Assembly: GCA_023393915.1 (NCBI GenBank)
Contig: JAEXBS010000058.1
Span: forward strand, 1-64,000
DNA from: Bacteroidota bacterium
GTDB taxonomy: Bacteria; Bacteroidota; Bacteroidia; Flavobacteriales; Weeksellaceae
Length of the DNA stretch: 64,000 nt
Reading direction: 5' to 3'
Shown: positions 1 through 7,431 of the stretch, piece after piece
Numbering within the stretch: position 1 is the first letter of the stretch
Layout: each line of letters starts with the position of its first letter
Program-made: the position numbers and the translations under genes
The notes under the pieces: model-generated
Seen by the model: the letters and a program-made list of their open reading frames with translations, nothing else
Databases searched by the model: none
What the model was told of the DNA's origin: nothing

Positions 1-7
1 AATAGTA

Positions 8-829
8 ATGTCTGTTAGAAAATTAAAACCTATCACCCCGGGACAGAGATTCAGAGTTGTAAACAACTTTGAGGAAATTACTACCAACAAACCAGAGAAA
101 TCTCTAACAGTTGGTATTAAAAAGTCAGGTGGACGTAACCAAACAGGTAAAATGACCATGCGTTACACCGGAGGTGGACACAAAAAGAAATACAGAATTA
201 TCGACTTCAAAAGAAATAAATTTGATGTTGAAGCTACGGTAAAATCTGTAGAGTACGATCCGAACAGAACAGCATTTATTGCTCTTCTTGAATATGCGGA
301 CGGAGAAAAGCGTTACATCATCGCGCCAAGTGGAATCAAAGTAGATATGAAAGTAATTTCATCTGAATCTGCTGAGCCGAACATTGGTAACGCAATGAAA
401 CTTAAGAATATTCCATTAGGAACAGTGATTTCTTGTGTAGAGCTACGTCCAGGACAGGGAGCAATCCTTGCTAGATCTGCTGGATCTTCTGCACAGCTCA
501 CTTCACGTGACGGAAAGTATGCCATTGTTAAACTTCCTTCAGGAGAATCTCGTATGATTTTAACGGAGTGTGTTGCTATGATCGGTTCGGTTTCCAATTC
601 TGACCACCAATTAACTGTATCCGGAAAAGCGGGTAGAAGCAGATGGTTAGGTAGAAGACCTAGAACTCGTGCGGTAGTAATGAACCCAGTTGATCACCCA
701 ATGGGTGGTGGTGAAGGACGTTCTTCAGGAGGACATCCAAGATCCAGAAACGGTATGCCGGCGAAAGGATACAAAACTAGAAAGAAAAACAAAGTGTCTA
801 ACCGTTACATCGTATCTAAAAGAAAATAA
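8..829 (+). CDS. rplB: 50S ribosomal protein L2
   Basis: Primary 23S rRNA-binding protein of the large subunit, needed for subunit association and peptidyl transfer. The product is 273 aa, the usual L2 length. It starts MSVRKLKPITPG and near its C-terminus carries the conserved loop NPVDHPMGGGEGR, which sits close to the peptidyl-transferase centre, followed by a lysine/arginine-rich tail. The start lies 7 bases inside the window, so upstream S10-operon genes (rplW and others) and the operon promoter are outside. rpsS follows after 2 bases, which points to one transcript and coupled translation. The identification is certain from sequence and context. Confidence 0.98.
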   Translation: MSVRKLKPITPGQRFRVVNNFEEITTNKPEKSLTVGIKKSGGRNQTGKMTMRYTGGGHKKKYRIIDFKRNKFDVEATVKSVEYDPNRTAFIALLEYADGEKRYIIAPSGIKVDMKVISSESAEPNIGNAMKLKNIPLGTVISCVELRPGQGAILARSAGSSAQLTSRDGKYAIVKLPSGESRMILTECVAMIGSVSNSDHQLTVSGKAGRSRWLGRRPRTRAVVMNPVDHPMGGGEGRSSGGHPRSRNGMPAKGYKTRKKNKVSNRYIVSKRK

Positions 830-831
830 TT

Positions 832-1110
832 ATGGCAAGATCACTTAAAAAAGGACCGTTCATTCATCATACTTTAGATAAGAAGGTTCAGGCAAATGTA
901 GAGTCTGGAAAAAAGACTGTTATTAAAACATGGTCTAGAGCATCAATGATCTCTCCGGACTTTGTAGGACAAACTATTGCAGTACACAACGGGAAAGCAT
1001 TTATTCCAGTTTATGTTACTGAAAACATGGTAGGTCATAAGTTAGGCGAATTTTCTCCGACCAGATCTTTCAGAGGTCACGGGGGTAACAAAAATAAAGG
1101 TAGCAGATAA
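832..1110 (+). CDS. rpsS: 30S ribosomal protein S19
   Basis: Small-subunit head protein that pairs with S13 near the A-site finger and the intersubunit bridge. The 92 aa product begins MARSLKKGPFIHHTL and contains the family signature around VGHKLGEFSPTRSFRGH, both typical of S19. It lies 2 bases after rplB and 2 bases before rplV, the standard S10-operon order. Nothing unusual is seen. Confidence 0.98.
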   Translation: MARSLKKGPFIHHTLDKKVQANVESGKKTVIKTWSRASMISPDFVGQTIAVHNGKAFIPVYVTENMVGHKLGEFSPTRSFRGHGGNKNKGSR

Positions 1111-1112
1111 TC

Positions 1113-1511
1113 ATGGGATCAAGAAAACAAGATAGCGCATTAGCTAGAAAAATAGCAAAGAAAGATGTGGTTCAAGCCCGTCTGAACGATTGCCCGTCTT
1201 CTCCTAGAAAAATGAGATTGGTTGCCGATATCATCCGTGGAGAAAGTGTAGATAAGGCTCTTTATATTCTTAAGTATTCTAAGAAGGATGCTTCTAACAA
1301 ATTAGAAAAACTTCTTCTTTCTGCTATGGCCAACTGGCAAAGCAAAAACGAAGGTGCTGATATTGAAGAAGCAGGTCTTATCGTTAAAGAAATCTATGTA
1401 GACAGTGCAAGACAATTGAAGAGACTGCGTCCAGCTCCACAAGGTAGAGGGTACAGAATCAGAAAGAGATCGAACCACGTCACTCTAATTTTAGGTAATA
1501 AAGAAAATTAA
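1113..1511 (+). CDS. rplV: 50S ribosomal protein L22
   Basis: L22 contacts all 23S domains, and its extended beta-hairpin lines the peptide exit tunnel where macrolides bind. The 132 aa product is longer than E. coli L22 (110 aa) because of an N-terminal extension of about 20 residues (MGSRKQDSALARKIAKK). The conserved segment SPRKMRLVADIIRG follows, and the tunnel hairpin with RLRPAPQGRGYRIRKR lies near the C-terminus. It sits between rpsS and rpsC with 2- and 7-base gaps. Other flavobacterial L22 proteins are, as I recall, similarly extended; this was not checked. Confidence 0.97.
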   Translation: MGSRKQDSALARKIAKKDVVQARLNDCPSSPRKMRLVADIIRGESVDKALYILKYSKKDASNKLEKLLLSAMANWQSKNEGADIEEAGLIVKEIYVDSARQLKRLRPAPQGRGYRIRKRSNHVTLILGNKEN

Positions 1512-1518
1512 TCAAGGT

Positions 1519-2250
1519 ATGGGACAGAAAACAAATCCAATTGGTAACCGACTTGGAATCATCAGAGGATGGGATTCAAACTGGTATGGAGGAAACGATT
1601 ACGGAGACCGTATCGCTGAAGATTATAAAATCAGAAGATACCTTGATGCACGTCTTTCTAAAGGAGGAGTATCAAGAATTTATATCGATAGAACTCTTAA
1701 GTTAGTTACTGTTACAATCACTACCGCTAGACCGGGACTTATCATCGGGAAAGGTGGACAAGAAGTAGATAAACTAAAAGAAGAACTTAAGAAGCTTACA
1801 GGGAAAGAAGTTCAAATCAATATTTTTGAAATTAAAAGACCTGAACTAGACGCAGTTTTAGTTGCTGATAGCATCGCTAAGCAAATCGAAAACCGTATTT
1901 CTTACAGAAGAGCTGTAAAAATGGCGATTGCTTCTACCATGAGAATGGGAGCTGAAGGAATCAAAGTTATGGTCTCTGGACGTTTGAACGGTGCAGAGAT
2001 GGCGAGAAGTGAGTCTTTCAAAGACGGTAGAATTCCACTTTCAACTTTCCGTGCTGACATTGATTACCATTGGAGCGAAGCTCACACTACTTATGGTAGA
2101 CTGGGTATCAAAGTATGGATTATGAAAGGAGAAGTTTACGGTAAAAGAGAACTTACTCCGCTAGTTGGACAACCTCAGAAGAAATCATCTCCAAGAGGAG
2201 AAAGATCTGATAGAGGTGACAGAAGACCTAGAAGAAACACAAATAATTAA
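1519..2250 (+). CDS. rpsC: 30S ribosomal protein S3
   Basis: S3 forms part of the mRNA entry channel and its helicase. The 243 aa product has an N-terminal segment MGQKTNPIGNRLG, a KH domain with the GxxG loop at residues 77-80 (GKGG), and the C-terminal S3 domain with MGAEGIKVMVSGRLNGAEMAR. The last 25-30 residues are a serine/arginine/aspartate-rich basic tail that E. coli S3 does not share in sequence. It is followed by an unusually long, repeat-containing spacer before rplP, unlike the few-base gaps elsewhere in this operon. Confidence 0.97.
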   Translation: MGQKTNPIGNRLGIIRGWDSNWYGGNDYGDRIAEDYKIRRYLDARLSKGGVSRIYIDRTLKLVTVTITTARPGLIIGKGGQEVDKLKEELKKLTGKEVQINIFEIKRPELDAVLVADSIAKQIENRISYRRAVKMAIASTMRMGAEGIKVMVSGRLNGAEMARSESFKDGRIPLSTFRADIDYHWSEAHTTYGRLGIKVWIMKGEVYGKRELTPLVGQPQKKSSPRGERSDRGDRRPRRNTNN

Positions 2251-2340
2251 AATTTTAGATTAGAGGCTTTTAATTTTAAATTACCGTTACTTTTTTAAAA
2301 TAAGAAAATCTAAAATCTAAAATCTAAAATCTAAAATTTA
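2248..2340 (+). repeat. Heptamer tandem array with inverted partner in the rpsC-rplP spacer
   Basis: Four perfect head-to-tail copies of ATCTAAA occupy 2308-2335. A single inverted copy within AAATTTTAGATT (2250-2261), next to the rpsC stop codon, is perfectly complementary over 12 bases to 2328-2339. The mRNA could fold into a long hairpin with several alternative registers, just before the rplP start at 2347. No gene is encoded here. The function is unknown; control of distal operon expression or RNA processing is an inference. Confidence 0.8.
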
Positions 2341-2346
2341 GAAATT

Positions 2347-2772
2347 ATGTTACAACCAAGAAGAACCAAATTCCGTCGTGTTCATAAAATGAAGATGAAG
2401 GGAAATGCGCAAAGAGGAGCACAACTTGCGTACGGTACTTTCGGAATCAAAGCCACAGATGGAGCTTGGATCACCGCTAGACAAATCGAGGCAGCTCGTA
2501 TTGCAGCCACTCGTTATATGAAAAGAGAGGGACAACTATGGATCAAGATTTTCCCGGACAAGCCAATTACTAAAAAACCTGCAGAGGTTCGTATGGGTAA
2601 AGGTAAAGGTGCTGTGGAATATTGGGTAGCTGTAGTGAAGCCTGGTAAAATTATGTTTGAAATTGGAGGGGTTCCTTACGAAGTAGCTAAAGAAGCCCTA
2701 AGACTTGCAGCACAGAAGCTTCCTGTCGTAACCAAGTTCGTTGTTGCTAACGATTTCGTTAAACCTGAATAA
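2347..2772 (+). CDS. rplP: 50S ribosomal protein L16
   Basis: L16 organises the A-site side of the large subunit and helps place tRNA and release factors. The 141 aa product starts MLQPRRTKFRRVHK and contains the conserved KIFPDKPITKKPAEVRMGKG segment, where bacterial L16 has its functional arginine and loop. The ATG lies 6 bases after the repeat array at 2308-2340, so initiation may be sensitive to that RNA structure. rpmC follows after 10 bases. Confidence 0.98.
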   Translation: MLQPRRTKFRRVHKMKMKGNAQRGAQLAYGTFGIKATDGAWITARQIEAARIAATRYMKREGQLWIKIFPDKPITKKPAEVRMGKGKGAVEYWVAVVKPGKIMFEIGGVPYEVAKEALRLAAQKLPVVTKFVVANDFVKPE

Positions 2773-2782
2773 TCTTTGAGAG

Positions 2783-2968
2783 ATGAATAAAGCGGATATT
2801 AAAAATTTAAGCGCAGCGGATTTGCAAAATAAACTGGTAGAACTTCAAGCGGAGTACACTAAACTTACTTTAGCTCATAAGATCAGCCCAGTTGAAAACC
2901 CAATTCAAATCAGAGATTTGAGAAAGACGATCGCTCGAGTAAAAACTGAGTTAACTAACAAACAATAA
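2783..2968 (+). CDS. rpmC: 50S ribosomal protein L29
   Basis: Small helical protein at the tunnel exit, close to L23, where trigger factor and SRP dock. The 61 aa product reads MNKADIKNLSAADLQNKL and ends in the family helix VENPIQIRDLRKTIARVKTEL. Length and position between rplP and rpsQ match the canonical operon. There are no unusual features. Confidence 0.96.
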   Translation: MNKADIKNLSAADLQNKLVELQAEYTKLTLAHKISPVENPIQIRDLRKTIARVKTELTNKQ

Positions 2969-2980
2969 TTTCATTTAACA

Positions 2981-3235
2981 ATGGAAAGAAATTTAAGAAA
3001 AGAAAGAATCGGAGTTGTTTCCAGCAACAAAATGGAAAAAACTATTGTTGTTAGCGAAACGATGAAAATGAAACACCCGATGTACGGTAAATTCGTTATT
3101 AAAACGAAGAAGTACACTGCACACGATGAAAATAACGAGTGTAATGAAGGTGATACAGTTCTTATTCAGGAAACTAGACCTATGAGTAAGAACAAGAGAT
3201 GGAGATTAGTAAGAATCATTGAAAAAGCTAAGTAA
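2981..3235 (+). CDS. rpsQ: 30S ribosomal protein S17
   Basis: Primary 16S rRNA-binding protein of OB fold, near the 5' domain. The 84 aa product starts MERNLRKERIGVVSSNKMEKT and contains the conserved KHPMYGKFVIKTKKYTAHDE core and the ETRPMSKNKRWRLV motif. The stop codon shares its last base with the rplN start (TAATG at 3233-3237), which suggests translational coupling. Confidence 0.98.
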   Translation: MERNLRKERIGVVSSNKMEKTIVVSETMKMKHPMYGKFVIKTKKYTAHDENNECNEGDTVLIQETRPMSKNKRWRLVRIIEKAK

Positions 3236-3603
3236 TGTTACAAACAGAATCAAGATTAAAGGTAGCTGATAATACAGGAGCAAAAGAAGTTCTTGTGATC
3301 AGAGTTCTGGGAGGAACCAGAAGAAGATATGCTTCCGTTGGTGATAAAGTCGTAGTGACTATCAAGGATTCTACGCCACAAGGAAACGCTAAAAAAGGGC
3401 AAGTCTCTAAAGCAGTTGTGGTACGCACCAAGAAAGCAGTAAGAAGAAAAGACGGGTCTTACATCAAGTTTGATGATAATGCTTGTGTTCTTTTAAATGC
3501 AGCTGGAGAGATGAGAGGAACTCGTGTTTTTGGACCGGTTGCTCGTGAATTAAGAGATAAAGAGTACATGAAAGTCATTTCACTAGCTCCTGAAGTACTT
3601 TAA
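3235..3603 (+). CDS. rplN: 50S ribosomal protein L14
   Basis: L14 sits at the subunit interface, forms bridges to 16S helix 14 and is the docking site of RsfS. The 122 aa product is the normal length and shows MLQTESRLKVADNTGAKE at the start and the GTRVFGPVARELRD signature near the end. It overlaps the rpsQ stop by one base. First gene of the spc half of the operon in E. coli terms, though no separate promoter is visible here. Confidence 0.98.
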   Translation: MLQTESRLKVADNTGAKEVLVIRVLGGTRRRYASVGDKVVVTIKDSTPQGNAKKGQVSKAVVVRTKKAVRRKDGSYIKFDDNACVLLNAAGEMRGTRVFGPVARELRDKEYMKVISLAPEVL

Positions 3604-3622
3604 TTTTTAAAATTTAACAAAG

Positions 3623-3943
3623 ATGACTAAAGTTAAAATTAAAAGAGGAGACAACGTGATTGTCACTACTGGTAAAAACAAAGGTACCAAAGGTGAAGTT
3701 CTTCAGGTGATCAAGAAAGAAGGTAAAGATCCTCGAGTTATTGTTGCAGGAGTGAACGTGGTTAAAAAGCACGTTAAGCCTTCCGCTTCAAACCCTCAAG
3801 GTGGAATCGTTGAGAAAGAAGCTTCTATACATATTTCTAACGTTGCGTTAATGGATAAAGACGGAAAAGCAACTAAAGTTGGAATGAAAGTAGAAGGGGA
3901 CAAAAAGACAAGGGTTGCAAAAACCACTGGTGAAACTTTATAA
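3623..3943 (+). CDS. rplX: 50S ribosomal protein L24
   Basis: Assembly-initiator protein that binds the 5' region of 23S rRNA. The 106 aa product carries a KOW motif in its first 35 residues (KIKRGDNVIVTTGKNKGTKG) followed by the conserved VNVVKKHVKPSASNPQGG and HISNVALMD segments. It lies 19 bases after rplN and 11 before rplE. Confidence 0.97.
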   Translation: MTKVKIKRGDNVIVTTGKNKGTKGEVLQVIKKEGKDPRVIVAGVNVVKKHVKPSASNPQGGIVEKEASIHISNVALMDKDGKATKVGMKVEGDKKTRVAKTTGETL

Positions 3944-3954
3944 TTGGAATCAAG

Positions 3955-4506
3955 ATGGAATTTATAGCAAGACCTAAGAAATTATATAAAGAGAAAATTG
4001 TTCCTGCCATGATGGAAGAGTTTGGGTATAAGTCTGTTATGCAGGTGCCTAAACTAGAGAAAATCGTGGTGTCCCAAGGTTTAGGGGCAGCGACTGCTGA
4101 TAAGAAAATTATCGATTATGCAGTTGAGGAATTAACCGCAATTACTGGACAAAAAGCTGTTGGAACTCTTTCTAAGAAAGACGAAGCAGCCTTCAAATTA
4201 AGAAAAGGAATGCCAGTAGGAGCGCGTGTAACACTTAGAGCAGAGAGAATGTACGAGTTTTTAGACCGTCTAACTTCTTCAGCTCTTCCAAGAATTCGTG
4301 ACTTTTCTGGAATCAAGGCCGACGGTTTTGACGGAAGAGGAAACTACAACTTGGGGATTACTGAGCAGATTATCTTCCCAGAGATCGTTATCGACAAAGT
4401 GAAGAAAATTCAAGGGATGGATATTACTTTCGTAACAACTGCTAAGACAGATAAAGAAGCGAAAGCACTTTTAACTCATTTCGGTTTACCTTTCAAAAAG
4501 AACTAA
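3955..4506 (+). CDS. rplE: 50S ribosomal protein L5
   Basis: 5S rRNA-binding protein of the central protuberance; contacts P-site tRNA and bridges to S13. The 183 aa product shows the typical LYKEKIVPAMMEEFGYKSVMQVPK start, the GMPVGARVTLR motif and the C-terminal GMDITFVTTAKTDKEA segment. Length is normal. rpsN begins 2 bases after its stop. Confidence 0.98.
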   Translation: MEFIARPKKLYKEKIVPAMMEEFGYKSVMQVPKLEKIVVSQGLGAATADKKIIDYAVEELTAITGQKAVGTLSKKDEAAFKLRKGMPVGARVTLRAERMYEFLDRLTSSALPRIRDFSGIKADGFDGRGNYNLGITEQIIFPEIVIDKVKKIQGMDITFVTTAKTDKEAKALLTHFGLPFKKN

Positions 4507-4508
4507 GA

Positions 4509-4778
4509 ATGGCTAAAGAATCAATGAAAGCGCGTGAGCGCAAAAGAGAAGCAATGGTTGCTAAATATGCTGAGAAAAGAAAAGCTTTGAAAGAAGCTGG
4601 AGATTACGAGGCATTACAGAAACTTCCTAAAAACGCTTCACCTGTTAGACTACACAACCGTTGTAAGTTAACAGGAAGACCTAGAGGATACATGAGAACT
4701 TTTGGACTTTCCAGAGTCACTTTCCGTGAGATGGCAAACCAAGGTCTTATCCCAGGGGTTAAGAAAGCAAGTTGGTAA
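4509..4778 (+). CDS. rpsN: 30S ribosomal protein S14, zinc-free type
   Basis: Late-assembling head protein next to S3 and S10. At 89 aa it belongs to the longer S14 class. The family core NRCKLTGRPRGYMRTFGLSRV is present, but the two CxxC pairs of the short zinc form are absent (a single cysteine remains), so it is the C-minus type and should not bind zinc. It is followed by a 112-base spacer before rpsH, the second longest gap in this operon. Confidence 0.96.
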   Translation: MAKESMKARERKREAMVAKYAEKRKALKEAGDYEALQKLPKNASPVRLHNRCKLTGRPRGYMRTFGLSRVTFREMANQGLIPGVKKASW

Positions 4779-4890
4779 CAATTTATATTAAATCTAGGTA
4801 ATTAAGTTTAATCTCAATGCAAAGGAATAAATTCCTATAAAGTGATTTAAAAACTGATTACTATCAACCAATAATTAACAAAAACGAAAA

Positions 4891-5289
4891 ATGGTAACAG
4901 ATCCAATTTCAGATTTCCTAACTAGAGTAAGGAACGCACAAAGCGCAGGCCACAAAGTGGTGGAAATTCCTGCATCGAAAATCAAAAAGGAGATTACAAA
5001 AATCCTCTTCGACCAAGGGTACATTGCAAACTACAAGTTTGAAGATAACTCGGTTCAAGGAAACATCAAAATCGCTTTAAAGTACGATAAGTTTACCGGT
5101 AAGCCGGCGATCAAATCTATTCAAAGAGCTTCAAGACCAGGACTTCGGTATTATGCCGGATCTACTGAGCTTCCAAGAGTTCTTAACGGACTTGGTATCG
5201 CTATTATCTCAACTTCAAAAGGTGTGATGACTGGTAAACAGGCTAAGAACGATAAGGTGGGTGGCGAAGTAATCTGCTATGTTTATTAA
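4891..5289 (+). CDS. rpsH: 30S ribosomal protein S8
   Basis: Binds 16S helix 21 and, in E. coli, represses the spc operon by binding its own mRNA at the L5 start. The 132 aa product starts MVTDPISDFLTRVRNAQSAGH and ends with the signature STSKGVMTGKQAKNDKVGGE, both diagnostic. A 112-base AT-rich leader precedes it (4779-4890) in which I see only a weak short inverted repeat and no clear S8-binding mimic. Confidence 0.98.
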   Translation: MVTDPISDFLTRVRNAQSAGHKVVEIPASKIKKEITKILFDQGYIANYKFEDNSVQGNIKIALKYDKFTGKPAIKSIQRASRPGLRYYAGSTELPRVLNGLGIAIISTSKGVMTGKQAKNDKVGGEVICYVY

Positions 5290-5307
5290 TTTTTTAAAAT
5301 AAGGAAA

Positions 5308-5853
5308 ATGTCAAGAATTGGTAACGCAATTATAAAAATTCCTGCAGGGGTAACCATTACTGAGAAAGACGGTGTGGTGAATGTTAAAGGACCGAAAGGT
5401 GAACTTTCTCAAACCCTTACTGAAGGAATTGCTCTTGAACAGAAAGACGGAGAACTAACAGTGACTCGTCCTTCCGATTCAAAGCAGCACAAAGCGCTTC
5501 ACGGATTGTATCGCGCATTGATCAATAATATGGTGGTTGGTACTTCCGAAGGATTTACTAATCAACTAGAGCTCGTAGGGGTTGGATACCGTGCTTCACA
5601 CAGTGGTCAAAAACTGGAATTAGCATTAGGTTTCTCCCACGGGATTGTATTGGAGCTTCCAAGTGAAGTGAAAATTGATACTCAAACAGAGAAAGGTAAA
5701 AATCCAATTATTACTTTATCTTCACACGATAAGCAACTTTTAGGAATGGTAACTGCAAAGATCCGTTCTTTCAGAAAACCTGAGCCTTATAAAGGAAAAG
5801 GAGTTCGTTTCGTAGGAGAAATCGTGAGAAGAAAAGCTGGTAAATCTGCTTAA
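5308..5853 (+). CDS. rplF: 50S ribosomal protein L6
   Basis: Two-domain protein near the GTPase-associated centre and the sarcin-ricin loop. The 181 aa product begins MSRIGNAIIKIPAGV and ends with the family motif PEPYKGKGVRFVGEIVRRKAGK. Both duplicated half-domains are complete. It lies in the canonical rpsH-rplF-rplR order with an 18-base gap upstream. Confidence 0.98.
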   Translation: MSRIGNAIIKIPAGVTITEKDGVVNVKGPKGELSQTLTEGIALEQKDGELTVTRPSDSKQHKALHGLYRALINNMVVGTSEGFTNQLELVGVGYRASHSGQKLELALGFSHGIVLELPSEVKIDTQTEKGKNPIITLSSHDKQLLGMVTAKIRSFRKPEPYKGKGVRFVGEIVRRKAGKSA

Positions 5854-5867
5854 TAAATTTTAAGAAA

Positions 5868-6215
5868 ATGGCACTGAATAAATTAGAAAAAAGAAACAGA
5901 ATCAAAAGAAGAGTAAGAGGGAAAATCTCTGGCTCTGCTGAATTGCCAAGATTATCTGTTTATAAAAGTAATAAGGAAATTTACGCTCAGCTTATCGATG
6001 ATAATGGTGGTAAAACACTTGCTTCCGTTTCTTCAAGAGCGTTAAAGACGACCGGGAACAAAGTAGACGTTTCTACTGAAGTAGGTAAAGCTATTGCTGA
6101 AAAAGCAAAAGCTGCTGGCATCGAGAACGTAGTGTTTGACAGAAATGGTTTCGTTTACCATGGAAGAGTGAAAGCTCTTGCAGACGGAGCTAGAGAAGGA
6201 GGACTTAAATTCTAA
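5868..6215 (+). CDS. rplR: 50S ribosomal protein L18
   Basis: Binds 5S rRNA with L5 and L25 to form the central protuberance. The 115 aa product has a basic N-terminal arm (KLEKRNRIKRRVRGKISG), the RLSVYKSNKEIYAQLIDD strand pair and the FDRNGFVYHGRVKALADGARE C-terminal signature. Normal length and position. Confidence 0.97.
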   Translation: MALNKLEKRNRIKRRVRGKISGSAELPRLSVYKSNKEIYAQLIDDNGGKTLASVSSRALKTTGNKVDVSTEVGKAIAEKAKAAGIENVVFDRNGFVYHGRVKALADGAREGGLKF

Positions 6216-6233
6216 TCATAAATTTCGGAAACA

Positions 6234-6758
6234 ATGTTAGGAATAGACAATATCGAAAAAGTAAAACCGGGAGGATTAGAATTAAAAGATCGTCTCGTTG
6301 CGGTAAACCGTGTAACTAAAGTAACCAAAGGGGGACGTGCTTTCGGATTCTCTGCTATCGTAGTAGTAGGTGATGAGGCAGGTGTCATTGGTTATGGTTT
6401 AGGAAAGTCTAAAGAAGTAGCAACTGCTATTTCTAAGGCAGTGGAGGACGCAAAGAAAAATTTAGTTAAAATTCCTGTAACTAAGGAAGGAACTATCTAT
6501 CACGAAACTAAAGCTCGTTACGGAGGTGCAGATATCTTTATGAAGCCTGCTTCTCATGGTACTGGGGTTATCGCAGGTAACACCGTTCGTATCGTAGTTG
6601 AATCTGCAGGGATTAAAGACATCCTTACGAAATCTAAAGGGTCTTCAAACCCACATAATATGGTGAAAGCGACTTTCAAAGCGCTTTTAGATATTAGAAC
6701 TCCAGAAGAGATTGCAAGAATGCGTGGTGTAAGTCTAGATAAAGTATTTAAACACTAA
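6234..6758 (+). CDS. rpsE: 30S ribosomal protein S5
   Basis: S5 shapes the decoding site and mRNA entry channel. The 174 aa product contains the double-stranded-RNA-binding-like N-domain with DRLVAVNRVTKVTKGGRAFGF and the conserved C-domain GTGVIAGNTVRIVVESAGI, where spectinomycin and ribosomal ambiguity mutations map in other bacteria. It sits 14 bases before rpmD. Confidence 0.98.
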   Translation: MLGIDNIEKVKPGGLELKDRLVAVNRVTKVTKGGRAFGFSAIVVVGDEAGVIGYGLGKSKEVATAISKAVEDAKKNLVKIPVTKEGTIYHETKARYGGADIFMKPASHGTGVIAGNTVRIVVESAGIKDILTKSKGSSNPHNMVKATFKALLDIRTPEEIARMRGVSLDKVFKH

Positions 6759-6772
6759 ACCTTTAAAGAGAA

Positions 6773-6952
6773 ATGGCAACAATTAAAGTAAAACAAGTAA
6801 GAAGTGCTATTGGGAGAACAAAAGCCCAAAAGAGAACTCTTGAGGCTTTAGGTTTAAAGAAGTTACATCAAGTAGTAGAGCACGAGGCTACTCCAGCGAT
6901 CCTAGGAATGGTAGCTGCAGTAAGTCATTTAGTAGAAGTTCAGGAAAACTAG
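6773..6952 (+). CDS. rpmD: 50S ribosomal protein L30
   Basis: Small large-subunit protein of 59 aa. The translation begins MATIKVKQVRSAIGRTKAQ and continues with the family core KRTLEALGLKKLHQVVEHE, ending at the TAG at 6950-6952. It fills the gap between rpsE and rplO exactly where L30 is expected in a spc operon, 14 bases after one and 15 before the other. Confidence 0.95.
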   Translation: MATIKVKQVRSAIGRTKAQKRTLEALGLKKLHQVVEHEATPAILGMVAAVSHLVEVQEN

Positions 6953-6967
6953 TTAAATTAAGCAACA

Positions 6968-7417
6968 ATGAAGTTAAATAACATACAGCCGGCATCAGGT
7001 GCTACTCACAATTCTAAAAGAATTGGTAGAGGGCAAGGAAGTGGAAAAGGCGGTACGTCCACTAAAGGACACAAAGGACAGAAGTCCAGAGCCGGATATT
7101 CCCAGAAAATCGGATTTGAAGGAGGGCAAATGCCACTTCAAAGAAGACTTCCTAAATTCGGTTTCAATAACGTTAATAGAAAAGAGTTCAGAGGTATTAA
7201 CCTAGATACCATTCAAACCCTTATCGATACAAAAGGACTTTCTGGTGATATCACCAAAGAAGTTTTAATTGAAAACGGTTTGGCTTCCAAAAACGATCTA
7301 GTTAAGATCTTAGGAAGAGGTGAACTTAAAGCAGCAGTTTCTATTTCTGCTGACAAATTCACTAAATCTGCGGAAGAAATGATTTCTAAAGCAGGAGGTA
7401 AAGCAATTACTCTTTAA
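6968..7417 (+). CDS. rplO: 50S ribosomal protein L15
   Basis: L15 reaches deep into the 23S rRNA core and helps late assembly. The 149 aa product has the long glycine-rich extension typical of the family (RIGRGQGSGKGGTSTKGHKGQ at its core), then GFEGGQMPLQRRLPKFGF and the globular C-terminal domain ending in EEMISKAGGKAITL. secY follows after 14 bases, as in most bacteria. Confidence 0.98.
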   Translation: MKLNNIQPASGATHNSKRIGRGQGSGKGGTSTKGHKGQKSRAGYSQKIGFEGGQMPLQRRLPKFGFNNVNRKEFRGINLDTIQTLIDTKGLSGDITKEVLIENGLASKNDLVKILGRGELKAAVSISADKFTKSAEEMISKAGGKAITL

Positions 7418-7431
7418 TCTATAGTTTCGTA

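Noticed and set aside
2308..2335. CRISPR-like repeat array
   Set aside because: Units are only 7 bases, directly adjacent without spacers, and no cas genes are near.
4779..4890. Regulatory RNA in the rpsN-rpsH spacer
   Set aside because: Only a short AGGAAT/ATTCCT inverted repeat with a 2-base loop is visible; no S8-site mimic or conserved structure could be recognised.
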